From the NCBI GenBank assembly GCA_947069175.1, contig CAMTDV010000027.1:40623369-40687368 (forward strand): a DNA stretch of 64,000 nt. The letters are read 5' to 3'. Below the pieces are notes generated by a model, which searched no databases, had not been told where the DNA came from, and saw nothing but the letters and a program-made list of their open reading frames with translations. The position numbers and the translations under genes were made by a program. This document shows positions 23,397-34,946 of the stretch, piece after piece (within the stretch, counting starts at the first letter, position 1; each line of letters opens with the position of its first letter). The stretch is from Scalesia atractyloides (Eukaryota; Streptophyta; Magnoliopsida; Asterales; Asteraceae).

Positions 23397-24250
23397 CCAC
23401 GAACCCATTTAATAATAATAACTCTAAATATAGTTCTAATTGGCATAGTAATAACAATAATAATAACTTCCATTCTTCCAATATTTTCCAAACAAGTCAA
23501 CTCAAAACACGGGGTGGGGTCAATTCTATCGTGGGGGTTCAAACAATCAGGGTCAGTTTTCTAGTGGGGGTTAGCAGGGTCAGTTTAGCTCAGGGGGTTC
23601 AAACAGGCAATATCTTAGTGGGGGTCAGACAGTCAAGGTTCAAATAACCAAGACTTGGGTAATGGTCTCGATGAGATTAAGTCTATGTTATCTCAACTAC
23701 TTGTTAAGGACCAGAACATACAAAGAACCTTAGAGGAACATGGCACACTCTTAAAGAACACTCAATCCAACTTTCTAGATCTTCAAAGGCAAGTCGAGGA
23801 CATTTCTCGCCAGTTGCAAGAAAGACCACTCGGTCAACTCTCGGGCAACACCCAAACGAACCCGGCTGCCCAATTGAAAGCTATTTCAATCTGTAGTAGT
23901 AAAACTTTAGGAGAGGTAGTAAGGCAAGAGGTAGTTGAAGAAGAGTAGGAAGAGTTAGTAGATGAGGAGATCAAAATGGAGATTCCCGGTATAGTGCAAA
24001 CTAGGTTAGACCCATCAATTACCGCATACATCGAGGAGCCCCAAGTTAAGAGCAACGTGGAAAAGAGACCAAGGTTAGACCATCACCGATCATAGATCTT
24101 TCACGTGTCCCATACCCCACCCGCCTTAAGCATCAGAAATATGCTAAGGAATCCCGGAAATTTCTCGATATGTTTAAGCAACTAAAAATCAATCTTCCAT
24201 GCCAAAATATGCAAAATTCTTAGAGGACCTTCTTAAACGCAAAGATAGGT
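23397..24250 (+). pseudogene. Athila-like gag, C-terminal part
   Basis: The Asn/Gly-rich stretch (23400-23640) is typical of the end of Athila gag. The frame 23655-23948 reads EIKSMLSQLLVKDQNIQ, then a heptad-like LKNTQSNFLDLQRQVEDIS, then QLQERPLGQL and NTQTNPAAQLKAI. This is the conserved coiled coil followed by RP.G.LPSNT..NP that ends Athila gag. A stop follows at about 23946, and frameshifts follow. The N-terminal gag and 5' LTR are absent because the Tekay-like element and other sequence lie to the left. Confidence 0.85.
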
Positions 24251-24800
24251 TAGGAGAGCTCTCGAACATCCCTTTGAATGGGGTTGTTCTGTCATCGTTT
24301 GAACAAGGTCCCGGTAAAGTTGGCGGATTCGAGCCTTTTCACCATTCCATGTCTCCATGGGAGTGATACCGAGTGTAGAGACTTAGCCGATCTAGGTACT
24401 AGTATCAATCTTATGCCCTACTCGCTTTATGAGAAACTAGACCTAGGAGAGTTGTCACCTACCAGCATGTCCTTGTCGTTAGCCGATCGGTCAGTCAAGT
24501 ATCCTCGTGGCATTGTTGAAAATCTTTAAGTTAAGGTCGATAAGATCGTCTTTCCCATAGACTTTGTCATCCTTGATATGGAAGCTGATGAGAGAGTTCC
24601 TATCATTCTAGGGCACCCATTCTTGTGTGCTGCAATGGCCATCATTGATGTCTTTGACGGTAACATTACACTTCGTGTCGGTGAGGAAAAGGTAACGTTT
24701 GAGGTATCTCGTTCAATGCAACACCCTAATGGTTCCAACAATTATAAAATTCTGTGTCACTCGGTTTATTTCATAAACTCATTTATATCATGCGTTGACT
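24251..24800 (+). pseudogene. Athila-like aspartic protease
   Basis: Reads VKLADSSLFTIPC, then CRDLADLGTSINLMPYSLYEKL, then LADRSVKYPRGIVE. A second frame after a stop reads ERVPIILGHPFL, AIIDVFDGNITLRVGEE. These are the standard blocks of the Gypsy/Athila protease, including D.G.SINLMP and ILG.PFL. The usual catalytic D-L-G is kept as DLGTS. The stop at 24527 cuts the protein in two, so it is dead or needs a read-through that is unlikely. Confidence 0.85.
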
Positions 24801-24819
24801 AGTGCATAGATTTTATTAG

Positions 24820-25209
24820 TTAAACCGATCTAGTAGGAGAGGGTGTAGTTGAGGAAACTGAAGAGGTTGTAGAAAAGAGTGGAGAGGAAGAGGGGACCAC
24901 TTGGGTCCCTGACGTTTTAGAGCTTAGGGAGGTTAGGGATGAGAGCGAGAAATTCCTATATAGAGACCCGCCCCCTTAGAGCTTAAGGTCCTCCCGTCAC
25001 ATTTAGAGTATGCCTTTTAAGGTGAGGGATCTAATTTACGAGTCATAATTTCTTCTAAACTGGCGGAGGAGGAGAAATATAGGTTGTTAGAAGTGTTGAG
25101 AGTGAAAAAGGAGGCAATTGCATGGAGGCTCTCGGATATCAAGAGCATAAGCCCCACCTATTGTACCCACTGGATGTTCATGGAAGTTGAATATAAGCCG
25201 GTGGTGCAA
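24820..25209 (+). pseudogene. Athila-like RT, N-terminal segment (before insertion)
   Basis: Follows protease: a Glu-rich linker, then frames with LRSSRHI/LEYAF-like residues, EEEKYRLLEVL, VKKEAIAWRLSDI-like and MEVEYKPVVQ, the start of reverse transcriptase in Athila elements. The frame ends at CAA (25207-25209) and resumes exactly after the inserted element at 31483 with PPRRLNP. Several frameshifts are present. Confidence 0.75.
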
Positions 25210-27049
25210 TGATGTGCATGAATTAAATATATTTTTATTATCATAATTTTCGCTCACACAGATTAGGTTTTAAAATAGTTTTTACTTAAAACCAACTACA
25301 CACACATAGGGCAAGTGTACCCGTCAGGTGGTAGTATAGTTCGCTGGTAAGAACCTGATATCAATCTGTGGACTCGGTGTCTCCGTACTAAATTTTCGTT
25401 ACTTTTAAACCTGTTTCGATCAATGAGTAGATTTCTTGATTGTTTTTAAACTATCATGTAAGGATAAAAATTAACTAAATGAATTAACAAGAACAATATT
25501 TAAGAAAGTTTGCTTGAATTAAGTATCCACTAATAAACATATGACAACTTTTAAGGAAAACAAATGGTGATGCAAGTCTTAGAATCAACTAAGTTTCCAA
25601 TCAAGGTCCCCTAGTTTTATAAATCTTGGGAAAATTATAATGAACAACATTTTAATCACCTAAGATTCATTCTTTAAGTTCTCTTGCTAAATTGATGTTA
25701 ATCTTTAATAATGAGTTAATTGTTAATCAAAACTCCTAACTCTATAAATTAAGGAAAACTAACATGAACAACACATTAATCACCATAACTTGGTTTCAAG
25801 TAAATGATATCTTCAACAAGCTCTTGACATGAATCACAAGCATGGTCATGCTAAACAACAACTTTGGCCTAAATCATCAATCCAAGTTGAACACAAACCA
25901 TAGAATTCATATAAACATTCATAAGATCTTGACAAATCCAAATGCAAGAATTCATACTCATATTCAAATCATCATCCTAATCATGTTAGCAATTACCATT
26001 CCTAGTTTCATGCTACGAATCAAATAAACAACTAACAAGATTCAATAAGCATAATCTCTACATGGGCTTTCCAACACTACATGTAAATTTTTATGATCAA
26101 GCATTCAAGAATAATAACTTTAAACATGAACATGCATTCCAAGAAACTTGAATAAATACCATCATGGAGATTAACATACAATAATCACCACATCTATTTC
26201 CATATTGTCAGGTGTTCATTGGCTTCAACAAAATTCAAACAACACAATTGTTTAGCCTAGAAGGCTCATGATAACTAAGACAAACATAAAGTAATATGGA
26301 TTATGCATGAATAACAAGTGAGATACTAGTGTTTAAGACAAAGTAATTAGCTAAATGAGTTGGATTATCAAGTGATACAACCTCCTAAAGGCTCCTTTCT
26401 TCAATCTCCAAGCTTCCAAGATCAGGTTCTTGAGAGAGAAATCCACGCAAATTCTCCAACTCTCCCTTCAAATGAGCTGAATTCACGTATTTAAGCTACT
26501 GGGCATTTGGCACGACTGTGCCACCTTTTGGCACGGTCGTGCTTGGTAAGTGTCAGGTGCCTTTCTGAGTTGTTGACCAAGTTTGATGCCAAATCCGGAA
26601 AGATCCCGCTAAAGTTTCCCCGAGGTGGCATGACCGTGCCACCTTTTGGCACGGTCGTGCTTATCGATATCGTACTCGGAAGTGACTAAGTTGAACTCGG
26701 AAACTAGCTGATCAGGGCATGTGATTGCACGCGCACGGTCGTGCTTGGGGTTGGCACGATCGTGCCAAGTGTTGATTTGACTCGGATTGTGTAGTCTGAT
26801 GATAGTGCTTGTGATAGTGCCGACTTCTGGATGCTTGGCACGGTCGTGCCATATCTGGCAGTTTGGCAGAAATGTTCCATTTTTGCTCCAATTTGCTCCA
26901 AAAGCCTTTGTTTCTTTACCGGGCCGTAGCCTGGACCAGCATTTTCACAAATAACTCAAATGAGTATCTAGATCAATGAAAACATAACGAATTTCCGCAT
27001 TAATGGGGAATATTTGAAGTTTAAAAGATGTATAAATTCTTATTCATCA
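25210..27049 (-). repeat. 3' LTR of gag-only element
   Basis: 1840 bp, very similar to 29621-31477. It lacks one extra palindrome copy (about 20 bp) present in the other LTR near 31258. It contains several GGCACGACCGTGCC-type palindromes at 26507-26850. The polypurine tract TTCAAGTGGGGGGATGT (minus strand, 27051-27067) adjoins it. Confidence 0.9.
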
Positions 27050-27067
27050 AACATCCCCCCACTTGAA

Positions 27068-28270
27068 CTTTGGTTGTCCACAAACAAACTAAAGTAAACA
27101 AAATTCTATCTTGCAATCATCTCAACTAGCGTTATATAAGCACAAATAAATAACCTGGGTAAAACAAAACGGATTAATCGACATAAAAGGAAAAACCAAA
27201 AAGTATATGAAATATGGTTATGAGCAATGATCCATCTCGGCATCCCTATAAGTTCACCTTACATCCTCGCAATGCTCACACACACTCGGCTAAAATATAG
27301 GCAACATACGATTCAATGAGTATGTTTAGAACACTCGATGCCAAGACAATGACTATGCGATATCATAGCTTGTCTAAGGATCAAATCTAAACACTTAACC
27401 AACACATATAAAAAATCAAGAGGTCTTGTGTGGGTTGTAATTTGGCTAGGGTCAAGGGTGTGGTAATGGATTTATAAAAGTGGCTAAAATGGCTAAAGAC
27501 CGAAGGCTCGACTAACTTGAAGTGAAGAAAGATAAAACTATCCAAATAACTAACCGAGAGCTAGCAAACCGCTTGGATGTATCCACAAAATTGCTCTAGC
27601 AAAGCCAACTGACACGGCTTTTCTTTCTTTTTTTATTTTTTTTATTCACCACTTTAGAGGGAATTAAGTACAGCTATGATGTTATGACTAATAAATTGAT
27701 AAACTATACAAGAAAGCTTACAAGTTAGTCTTAACCGGATCGGACTTTAAACTAAAAAAATGTGGGTTCAAAAAGAAAAGGCTAAATTGGCTGATTGGTG
27801 ATATTTAGTTGTTTATATGAAATGAAAGGGAGAGGCTCAAATTGGTTTAACTAAGGGTGTGATTTGGGTGTAAGGATAATTGAATTGGTTAAAAATAAAA
27901 GGTTTCCTACTGCCTCAATCATTTTTATGTTATGTGCTTGCTTTGTGTTCTCGAAATGCATGCCTAACACAAGTTCTAAATCGCGAAAGTCATCCGGTGC
28001 ACTCAATCTTTGCCCGGAAAAACATGAGCAAAAATAATTCTAAAGCTATAAGGCTCAAAAATAACTCACGGAAACAGGCGTATTGGGTAATTAAGCAAGG
28101 CAAACAGGTAAGAATTTTGCTTGATTTCTCACGCTCAATTTTATACAAAAAAAAGATTACTAAATGGTAACTTTTATCCGAGCAAATCCTTTTCGTTCAT
28201 CTTTGTGAATTTATCAAATACTTTTAGATTTATATAAAACTTGTGTTCAGTTGATTATTCAAGAGAGTTT
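27068..28270 (-). other. Non-coding internal region of gag-only element
   Basis: I find no pol motifs on either strand. The open frame on plus at 27880-28170 is not similar to anything I know. This stretch takes the place of pol. Confidence 0.5.
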
Positions 28271-28282
28271 TGTTATTATTAA

Positions 28283-28329
<47 letters not shown>
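28271..28329. repeat. (TTA)n microsatellite
   Basis: About 19 near-perfect TTA units. Accounts for the run of Asn codons on the minus strand. Confidence 0.95.
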
Positions 28330-28331
<2 letters not shown>

Positions 28332-28733
28332 TTTTTTCAGACAACAATAAACAAGCTTAACCACCTCCCCACACTTGAATTGTACATCGTCCACGATGTA
28401 CAACGAAAAAAATGAGCATAATGTAATGCAATAGTATAGCAGTGGAGGAAGCGGGAATAGGAAAACTCCCCTGGTTTGCAAAGGCTAGAAATAGAGCGAA
28501 AGAAGGTAATATGAAACATTCCAACGCACCACTGTACCATCCAGCGACTAGCATATCATCAATTTCAAAACTGCACACTTGCAAACCTGATCAAGATTAC
28601 CATAAACAACCCAACCCAACAATCCCTTGTCATTGTTCAAAAATTAAACCACTAAATAAAATTAAAAATAAAAATGTACGAAATTTAAAGCAACAACGGA
28701 GGAGTGTACGGACAATCCAAAATGGTACACCCC

Positions 28734-29417
28734 TCAAATATAGAAATGCAAATGAAAGTACGACATGAGCTCTTTAAAACGCTCCCACGCCTCATAGAGG
28801 GGCTCATCATCGTCCTGACGGAAGTTAAGAATCTTGGTTCTTAACCGAACAATTTTCTCTGGGGGAAAATAATTCTGAAGGAACTTCTCAGCTAATTGAT
28901 TCCACGTAGTGATAGATCCAGCTGGAAGTGAAAGAAGCCACTCTTTAGCTCCATCACGTAAAGAGAACGGAAAGAGCCGAAGACGTAGTGCATCCGATGA
29001 TGCATCACGAATGGTGAATGTGGCACAAACCTCCAGAAACCCCACGATATGGACACTAGGATCCTCGTGATCCTTGCTATAAAACTGAACCGCATTCTGC
29101 AGCATTGAAATGGTGCCCGATTTGATCTCGAAATTATTATTATTTATTGTAGGCGAATTGATGCTCGCAGGTAAACCCTCAAGTGAAGGTTTTCCTATGT
29201 CGTTTAAGACCCTCGTTTCCTCTTCGTCTGCCATTTCTACGTAAACCTTGTGAAGTGTGTCGTCTCCCAATGCGTCTGCCTCAATTGTGGCAGCCACCCT
29301 GCGGGCCCGCTCCCGCAGTCTTCGATGAAAATTGCGCTCTGGTTCCGATGAAGACTCAATAACTTCAGCAACTGGGGTTGAGGACATGCACGACCTGTAA
29401 GGAAAAAGAAGGAACAC
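28734..29417 (-). CDS. Gag N-terminal domain, 227 aa (gag-only element)
   Basis: Open frame of 227 residues, probably starting at an internal Met (SSTPVAEVIE..., residue 11). It has an acidic N-terminus, then MLQNAVQFYSKDHEDPSVHIVGFLEVC, LRLRLFPFSLRDGAKEWLLSL, ITTWNQLAEKFLQNYFPPEK and LRTKILNFRQDDDEPLYEAWERFKELM. This is the retrotransposon gag core of Athila/Tat elements (length, F..L..GAK.WL and W..L...F...F), the capsid-forming part. It stops before the zinc knuckle. It is intact over the core, so it may still have been needed, or protected, during recent transposition. Confidence 0.85.
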   Translation of the reverse strand: MFLLFPYRSCMSSTPVAEVIESSSEPERNFHRRLRERARRVAATIEADALGDDTLHKVYVEMADEEETRVLNDIGKPSLEGLPASINSPTINNNNFEIKSGTISMLQNAVQFYSKDHEDPSVHIVGFLEVCATFTIRDASSDALRLRLFPFSLRDGAKEWLLSLPAGSITTWNQLAEKFLQNYFPPEKIVRLRTKILNFRQDDDEPLYEAWERFKELMSYFHLHFYI

Positions 29418-29596
29418 AATGCCCTATGTATACACAAAGATAAAAAGAAATAATTAATTACTTAACATATTTTTGTTGTTTTTTTTTTTTTTTTTTCAAT
29501 TAATCATGTGAGTCAAATAAAAACAACTAGACAAAATTTTGTACACTTTTCACACTGATTTAACAAGTAACTCCAACCATTCTTAAGAAGACCGAG

Positions 29597-29619
29597 TCCC
29601 TGGCAACGGCGCCAAAAAC
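29597..29619 (-). other. Primer binding site of gag-only element
   Basis: Minus strand reads TTTTTGGCGCCGTTGCC directly after the LTR end, the usual primer region of Athila/Tat/Ogre elements. Confidence 0.85.
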
Positions 29620-29620
29620 T

Positions 29621-31477
29621 TGATGTGAGTGAATTAATATATTTTTATTATTATAATTTTCGTTCACACAGATTAGGTTTTAAAATAGTTTTTCCTTAAA
29701 ACCAACTACACACACATAGGGCAAGTGTATCCGTCAGGTGGTAGTATAGTTCGCTGGTAAGAACCGGATATCAATCCGTGGACTCGGTGTCTCGGTACTA
29801 AATTTTCGTTACTTTTAAACCTGTTTCGATCAATGAGTAGATTTCTTGATTGTTTTTAAACTATCATGTAAGGATAAAAATTAACTAAATGAATTAACAA
29901 GAACAATATTTAAGAAAGGTTGCTTGAATTAAGTATCCACTAATAAACATATGACAACTTTTAAGGAAAACTAATGGTGATGCAAGTCTTAGAATCAACT
30001 AAGTTTCCTATCAAGGTCCCCTAGTTTTATAAATCTTGGGAAAATTATAATGAACAACATTTTAATCACCTAAGATTCATTCTTTAAGTTCTCTTGCTAA
30101 ATTGATGTTAATCTTTAATAATGAGTTAATTGTTAATCAAAACTCCTAACACTACAAATTAAGGAAAACTAACATGAACAACACATTAATCACCCTAACT
30201 TGGTTTCAAGTAAATAATATCTTCAACAAGCTCTTGACATGAATCACAAGCATGGTCATGCTAAACAACAACTTTGGCCTAAATCATCAATCCAACATGA
30301 ACACAAACCATAGAATTCATATAAACATTCATAAGATCTTTACAAATCCATATACAAGAATTCATACTAATATATTCAAATCATCATCCTAATCATGTTA
30401 GCAATTACCATTCCTAGTTTCATGCTATGAATCGAATCAGCAACTAACAAGATTCAATAATCGTAATCTCTACATGGGCTTTCCAACACTACATGTAAAT
30501 TTTTATGATCAAACATTCAAGAATAATAACTTTAAATATGAACATGCATTCCAAGAAACTTGAATAAATACCATCATGGAGATTAACATACAATAATCAC
30601 CACATCTATTTCCATATTGTCAAGTGTTCATTAGCTTCAACAAAATTCAAACAACACAATTGTTTAGCCTAGAAGGCTCATACTAAGACAAACATAAAGT
30701 AATATGGATTGTGCATGAATAACAAGTGAAATACTAGTGTTTAATACAAAGTAATTAGCTAAATGAGTTGGATTATCAAGTGATACAACCTCCTAAAGGC
30801 TCTTTCTTCACTCTCCAAGCTTCCAAGATCAACTTCTTGAGAGAGAAATCCACCCAAATGCTCCAACTCTCCCTTCAAATGAGCTGAATTCACGTATTTA
30901 AGCTACTGGGCATTTGGCACGACCGTGCCACCCTTTGGCACAATCGTGCTTGGTAAGTGTCAGGTGCCTTTCTGAGTTGTTGACCAAGTTTGATGCCAAA
31001 TTCGGAAAGATCCCGCTAAAGTTTCCCCGAGGTGGCACGACCGTGCCACCTTTTGGCACGGTCGTGCTTATCGATATCGTACTCGGAAATGACTAAGTTG
31101 AACTCGGAAACTAGCTGATCAGGGCATGTGATTGCACGCGCACGGTCGTGCTTTTGGTTGGCACGATCGTGCCAAGTGTTGATTTGACTCGGATTATGTA
31201 GTCTGATGATAGTGCTTGTGATAGTGTCGACTTCTGGATGCTTGGCACGGTCGTGCCAATGGTTGGCATGGTCATGCCATATTTGGCAGTTTGGCAGAAA
31301 TGTTCCATTTTTGCTCCAATTTGCTCCAAAAGCCTTTGTTTCATTACCGGGTCGTAGCCCGGACCTGCATTTTCACAAATAACTCAAATGAGTATCTAGA
31401 TCAATGAAAACACAACGAATTTCCGCATTAATGGGAAATATTTGACTTTTAAAAGATGTATAAATTCTTATACATCA
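29621..31477 (-). repeat. 5' LTR of gag-only element
   Basis: 1857 bp. Carries palindromes GGCACGACCGTGCC at 30915-31275, including one extra copy relative to the left LTR. The close match of the two LTRs points to a fairly recent insertion. Confidence 0.9.
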
Positions 31478-31482
31478 TGCAA

Positions 31483-32295
31483 CCTCCACGGCGCCTCAAT
31501 CCGAATATGCAAGAGGTAGTTAAGAAAGAAGTCCTAAAGTTGTTAGATGCCGGGGTGATTTACCCTAACTTCAATTCACCATGTGTTAGTCCGACCTAAG
31601 TTGTCCCGAAGAAGGGTGGGATGACAGTGATCATGAATGAGAATAATGAAGTTATCCCGTCTTGTACTGTCAAAAATTGGCGTGTGTGCATTGACTACCA
31701 AAAGTTAAATGACGCCACCCGAAAAGATCACTTTCCTCTACCGTTTATCCATCAGATGTTGGAGTGTTTAGCGGCTCAATAGTTCTAGTGTTTTCTAGAT
31801 GGATTTTTGGGTTATTTTCAGTCCCTATCACACTGAAGGATCAAGATAAAACGACATTTACTTGCCCTTATGCACTTATGGGTACCGACGCATGCGATTC
31901 GGGTTGTGTAACGCTCCTGCTACCTTCAGCGTTGCATGGTCGCCATATTCCAAGACATGCTTGAGACTTGTATGGAAGTTTTCATGGATGATTTCTCGGT
32001 CTATGGTGGCACCTTCGATCAATGTTTGCTTAATCTGGATAGGATGTTGAAGAGGTGCATAGAGACCAATTTGATGTTAAATTGGGAGAAGTGTCACTTC
32101 ATGTTGACGGAGGGAATAGTGCTAGGGCACAAGATTTCTAGAGAGGGTATAGAGGAGGATAGGACAAAGATAGATACTATTAGTAGGTTACCCCCACCCA
32201 CTAGTGTGAAGTTGGTTCGTAGCTTCCTAGGTCATGCAGGCTTCAATAGGTGTTTCATCAAAGATTTCTACAAGATCACTCGTCCCGTGACCTGA
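31483..32295 (+). pseudogene. Athila-like RT, main part
   Basis: Resumes after the insertion: PPRRLNP, VLKLLDAGVIYP, VCIDYQKLNDATRKDHFPLPF, then (in frame 31936-32295) EVFMDDFSVYGG with the FMDD catalytic motif, MLKRCIETNLMLNWEKCHFM and the thumb region GIVLGHKISREGIE. These are the standard Gypsy RT blocks in order. Stops and frameshifts lie between 31590 and 31930, so RT is not made. RT copies the RNA of the element into DNA. Confidence 0.9.
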
Positions 32296-32739
32296 ATCCT
32301 CGAAAAGGACGTCCCTTTTATCTTTGATGAGGTGTGTCTCAAAGCCTTCGACTTTTCAAAAGAGAAGTTCATCAGTGCCCCCATCCTTGTCTCGCTCGAT
32401 TGTAGCTTGCTGTTTGAGCTCATGTGCGATGTAAGTGACTACGCCGTCGGCGCGGTGTTGGGCCAAAGACTCGATAAACACTTTCACTCGATTTACTATG
32501 CAATCAAAACATTGAATGATGCTCAAAAGGACTATACCACCACAGAAAAACAACTCTTAGCCGTAGTGTTCGAGTTTGATAAGTTTTGCTCATACCTCGT
32601 GCTTTCCGAGACCAATGTTTTCACCAACCATTCCATGTCGCGTTTTCTTTTCCAAAAGAAAGATGCCAAACCCCATCTCATGCGGTGGATTCTTCTTCTC
32701 TCTGGGTTTGATATAGAGATTAGGGATAAAAGGGGGTGA
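32296..32739 (+). pseudogene. Athila-like RNase H
   Basis: Frame 32332-32739 has CDVSDYAVGAVLGQ, HSIYYAIKTLNDAQ, YTTTEKQLLAVVFEFDKF and HSMSRFLFQKKDAKPHLMRWILLL, the standard Gypsy RNase H blocks. The chain to RT is broken by a stop at about 32294. A frameshift at 32739 separates it from integrase. Confidence 0.9.
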
Positions 32740-34036
32740 AGAATGTAGTCGTCAATCACCTTTCGCGTTTAGAGGACCCTAAGAGAGAGAAAATTTGTGA
32801 GGAGGTAATAGGGGATAAATTCGCTCATGAATCGATAGATTTTGTAGAGGCCAAGAGAAAGGGTTTGGCATGGTTTTCTGAGTTGGCAAATTATTTAGCT
32901 TACGGGGCGATGGTAAAGGGTATGACGAGCCAACATAAACGAAAATTCCTTAGATATGCTAGGAAATACAATTGGGATGATCTGTATCTTTTTAGGATAG
33001 GTGGTGATAGGATTCTTCGAAGGTGTGTTTCTAGGGAGGAAGGTCTAGAGATTCTTAGGCACGTGCATGAGGGATTGACGGGAGGTCATCATGGGCCCCA
33101 CACTACCGCCCAAAAGGTCTTCGATAGTGGGTTCTATTGGCCTACCGTTGTGAAGGATGCTCAAGAATATGTTAGGAGATGCGATGCTTGCCAATGTACC
33201 GGCAATATATCATTCAAGGACGAGATGCCTCAAAATCTCAAGTTCTTGAATCTTTGACGTTTAGGGCATCGACTTCATGGGACCATTCCCCTCCTCTAGT
33301 GGGAATAGATACATCCTCGTTGTGATCGACTACGTTTTGAAGTAGGTAGAGGCACAAGCCCTTCCCACAAATGATACCCGAGTGGTGGTGAGATTTCTTA
33401 AGAAACTCTTTACTCGTTTTGGTACTCCTAAAGCCATTATTAGTGATCGAGGCACTCACTTTTCCAACGCCGTTATGGAGAAGGCTTTAGCACGCTACGA
33501 GGTCACTCATCGATTTTCCACCGCCTACCACTCCCAAACAAGCAGTCAAGTTGAAAATGCAAATCATGGAGTTAAGCGAATCTTAGAAAAGACCGTAGGA
33601 AAAAGTAGGAAGGATTGGTCCGAGAAGCTAGACCATGCATTGTGGGCGTTCCACACTACTTATAAGACACCCTTAGGAACCACCCCATTTATGATTGTTT
33701 ATGGAAAGCATGTCATCTTCTCGTCGAATTAGAACATCGTGCACTTAGGGCTCTTAAAACCGTAAACCTAGATCTAACTGAAGCCGCTAGGAAGAGATTC
33801 TTTCAAATTCATGAGTTAGAGGAACTTAGGGATGCGGCATACGCCCGTTCATGGATCATCAAAGAGAAAACGAAGGCGTTGCACGATAGGAGACTTAAGG
33901 GGTCGAAGGAGTTTAAAACAAGAGATAAAATACTTATTTACAACTCCCGGTTGAAGGTTTTTGGAGGGAAGTTGAAGTCAAAGTGGGTAGGACAGTATGT
34001 GGTAAGTGAGCTTTTTCCTAAGGCACGATTGAGTTG
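32736..34036 (+). pseudogene. Athila-like integrase
   Basis: HHCC zinc finger: HVHEGLTGGHHGPHTTAQKV and CDACQCTGNI (about 33060-33210). Core: a break at 33257, then IDFMGPF-like residues in another frame, then SDRGTHFSNAVMEK, FSTAYHSQTSSQVENANHGVKRIL, KDWSEKLDHALWAFHTTYKTPLGTTPF. The catalytic D, D and E residues can be pointed out in SDRG and QVENAN. A stop after VLK at about 33342 and another at 33730 break it. The C-terminal tail (GSKEF, ILIYNSRLKVF.GKLKSKW) reaches about 34036. Confidence 0.9.
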
Positions 34037-34946
34037 ACAGACAAGGCCGATGGAGCTAAGTGGAATGTGAATGGCCATTGTTTGAAGCATAATTTAGTGA
34101 GACCTTTAGATTCAAACGAGGAGGAGGTAACCCTCTCGAAATGCCACCAAGAGCACCCGAATAGATCCTTGAGTGAAAACTCAAGTGTAGAGTTTGTACC
34201 GTTTGTATACTCTTTATTTTGAATCTTTTCATTTCTAACAGTAGTTTTTGTAGATTTTTGGGCTTGTGTTTTGTGTCTTGGAGTCTTTTGTAGGAAATCA
34301 TTACCGAGGAGAGTAACAATCAAAGAGAAAACGAAGTTCCAGGTAAGTCCCAGTGTTAGAATATATTTGGGATATGATTTTTGGAGGTTTGGTAAGTTAG
34401 AAATTTTTTTCTAAGGCATGAGAGGCTTCAATTCTCGAAACTTTCTGTGAAAATGGAACCTTGGCATCACGCGACCACTAACACATACACCCATCGTGTA
34501 ATGTCGGGCCTTAGTACAATTGAACCCTTAACATGACACGCCGCGCTACACGACGCCAAACTCACAAGGCCATCGCGCAGCGTGATGCCCCATTTAAATC
34601 GGAACTCCTTGAACCATAGCCATCGCGTCACGCGATCTCAATCCAAATAAACCGTCGCGTCATGCGACGACATTTAAAACATGAATATTTGTTGCTCTAC
34701 CCCACTTCCCCTTTTCTTCACCAAACAAACCGTAACAAGAATTCCGGCAAAAACAGCTCTTCCACCACCATTTCAGCCACCAAACACCTTCCATTACCTT
34801 CCATTTTCACCCTTCATCACCCATTTCAATTCCCCATCATTTCCAACCGTCAATTTCACCGATTTAACCGCACATTCACCCACACCACGGGGTTTGCTTT
34901 TCAAGGTCAAAGCTTGCAAATTTTATCTTGTTCAGTCACGAATCCG
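34037..34946 (+). other. Post-pol spacer with GC palindromes and leader
   Basis: After pol there is about 0.9 kb with only broken frames. The 34430-34680 part holds short palindrome-like words such as ATCGCGTCACGCGAT and GTCGCGTCATGCGAC. From 34700 to 34946 is a C-rich leader homologous to 59930-60132, ending at a donor GTATGT. Confidence 0.5.

Larger units (their letters stand above)
25210..31477 (-). mobile_element. Complete gag-only LTR element, TSD TGCAA
   Basis: A 6268-bp element inside the RT of the Athila-like element. Both LTRs (25210-27049 and 29621-31477) are present with TGATGT...CATCA ends, and TGCAA is duplicated at 25205-25209 and 31478-31482. On the minus strand the order is 5' LTR, primer site with TTGGCGCCGTTGCC, gag N-terminus, then about 1.7 kb without pol, then polypurine tract and 3' LTR. 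With no protease, RT or integrase, it must have moved using enzymes from a related Athila/Tat element. Confidence 0.9.

Noticed and set aside
28230..28481. Frame with a long run of Asn
   Set aside because: Caused by the (TTA)n microsatellite.
34018..34323. Minus-strand frames opposite the end of Athila-like pol
   Set aside because: Shadow frames of the pol tail and spacer.
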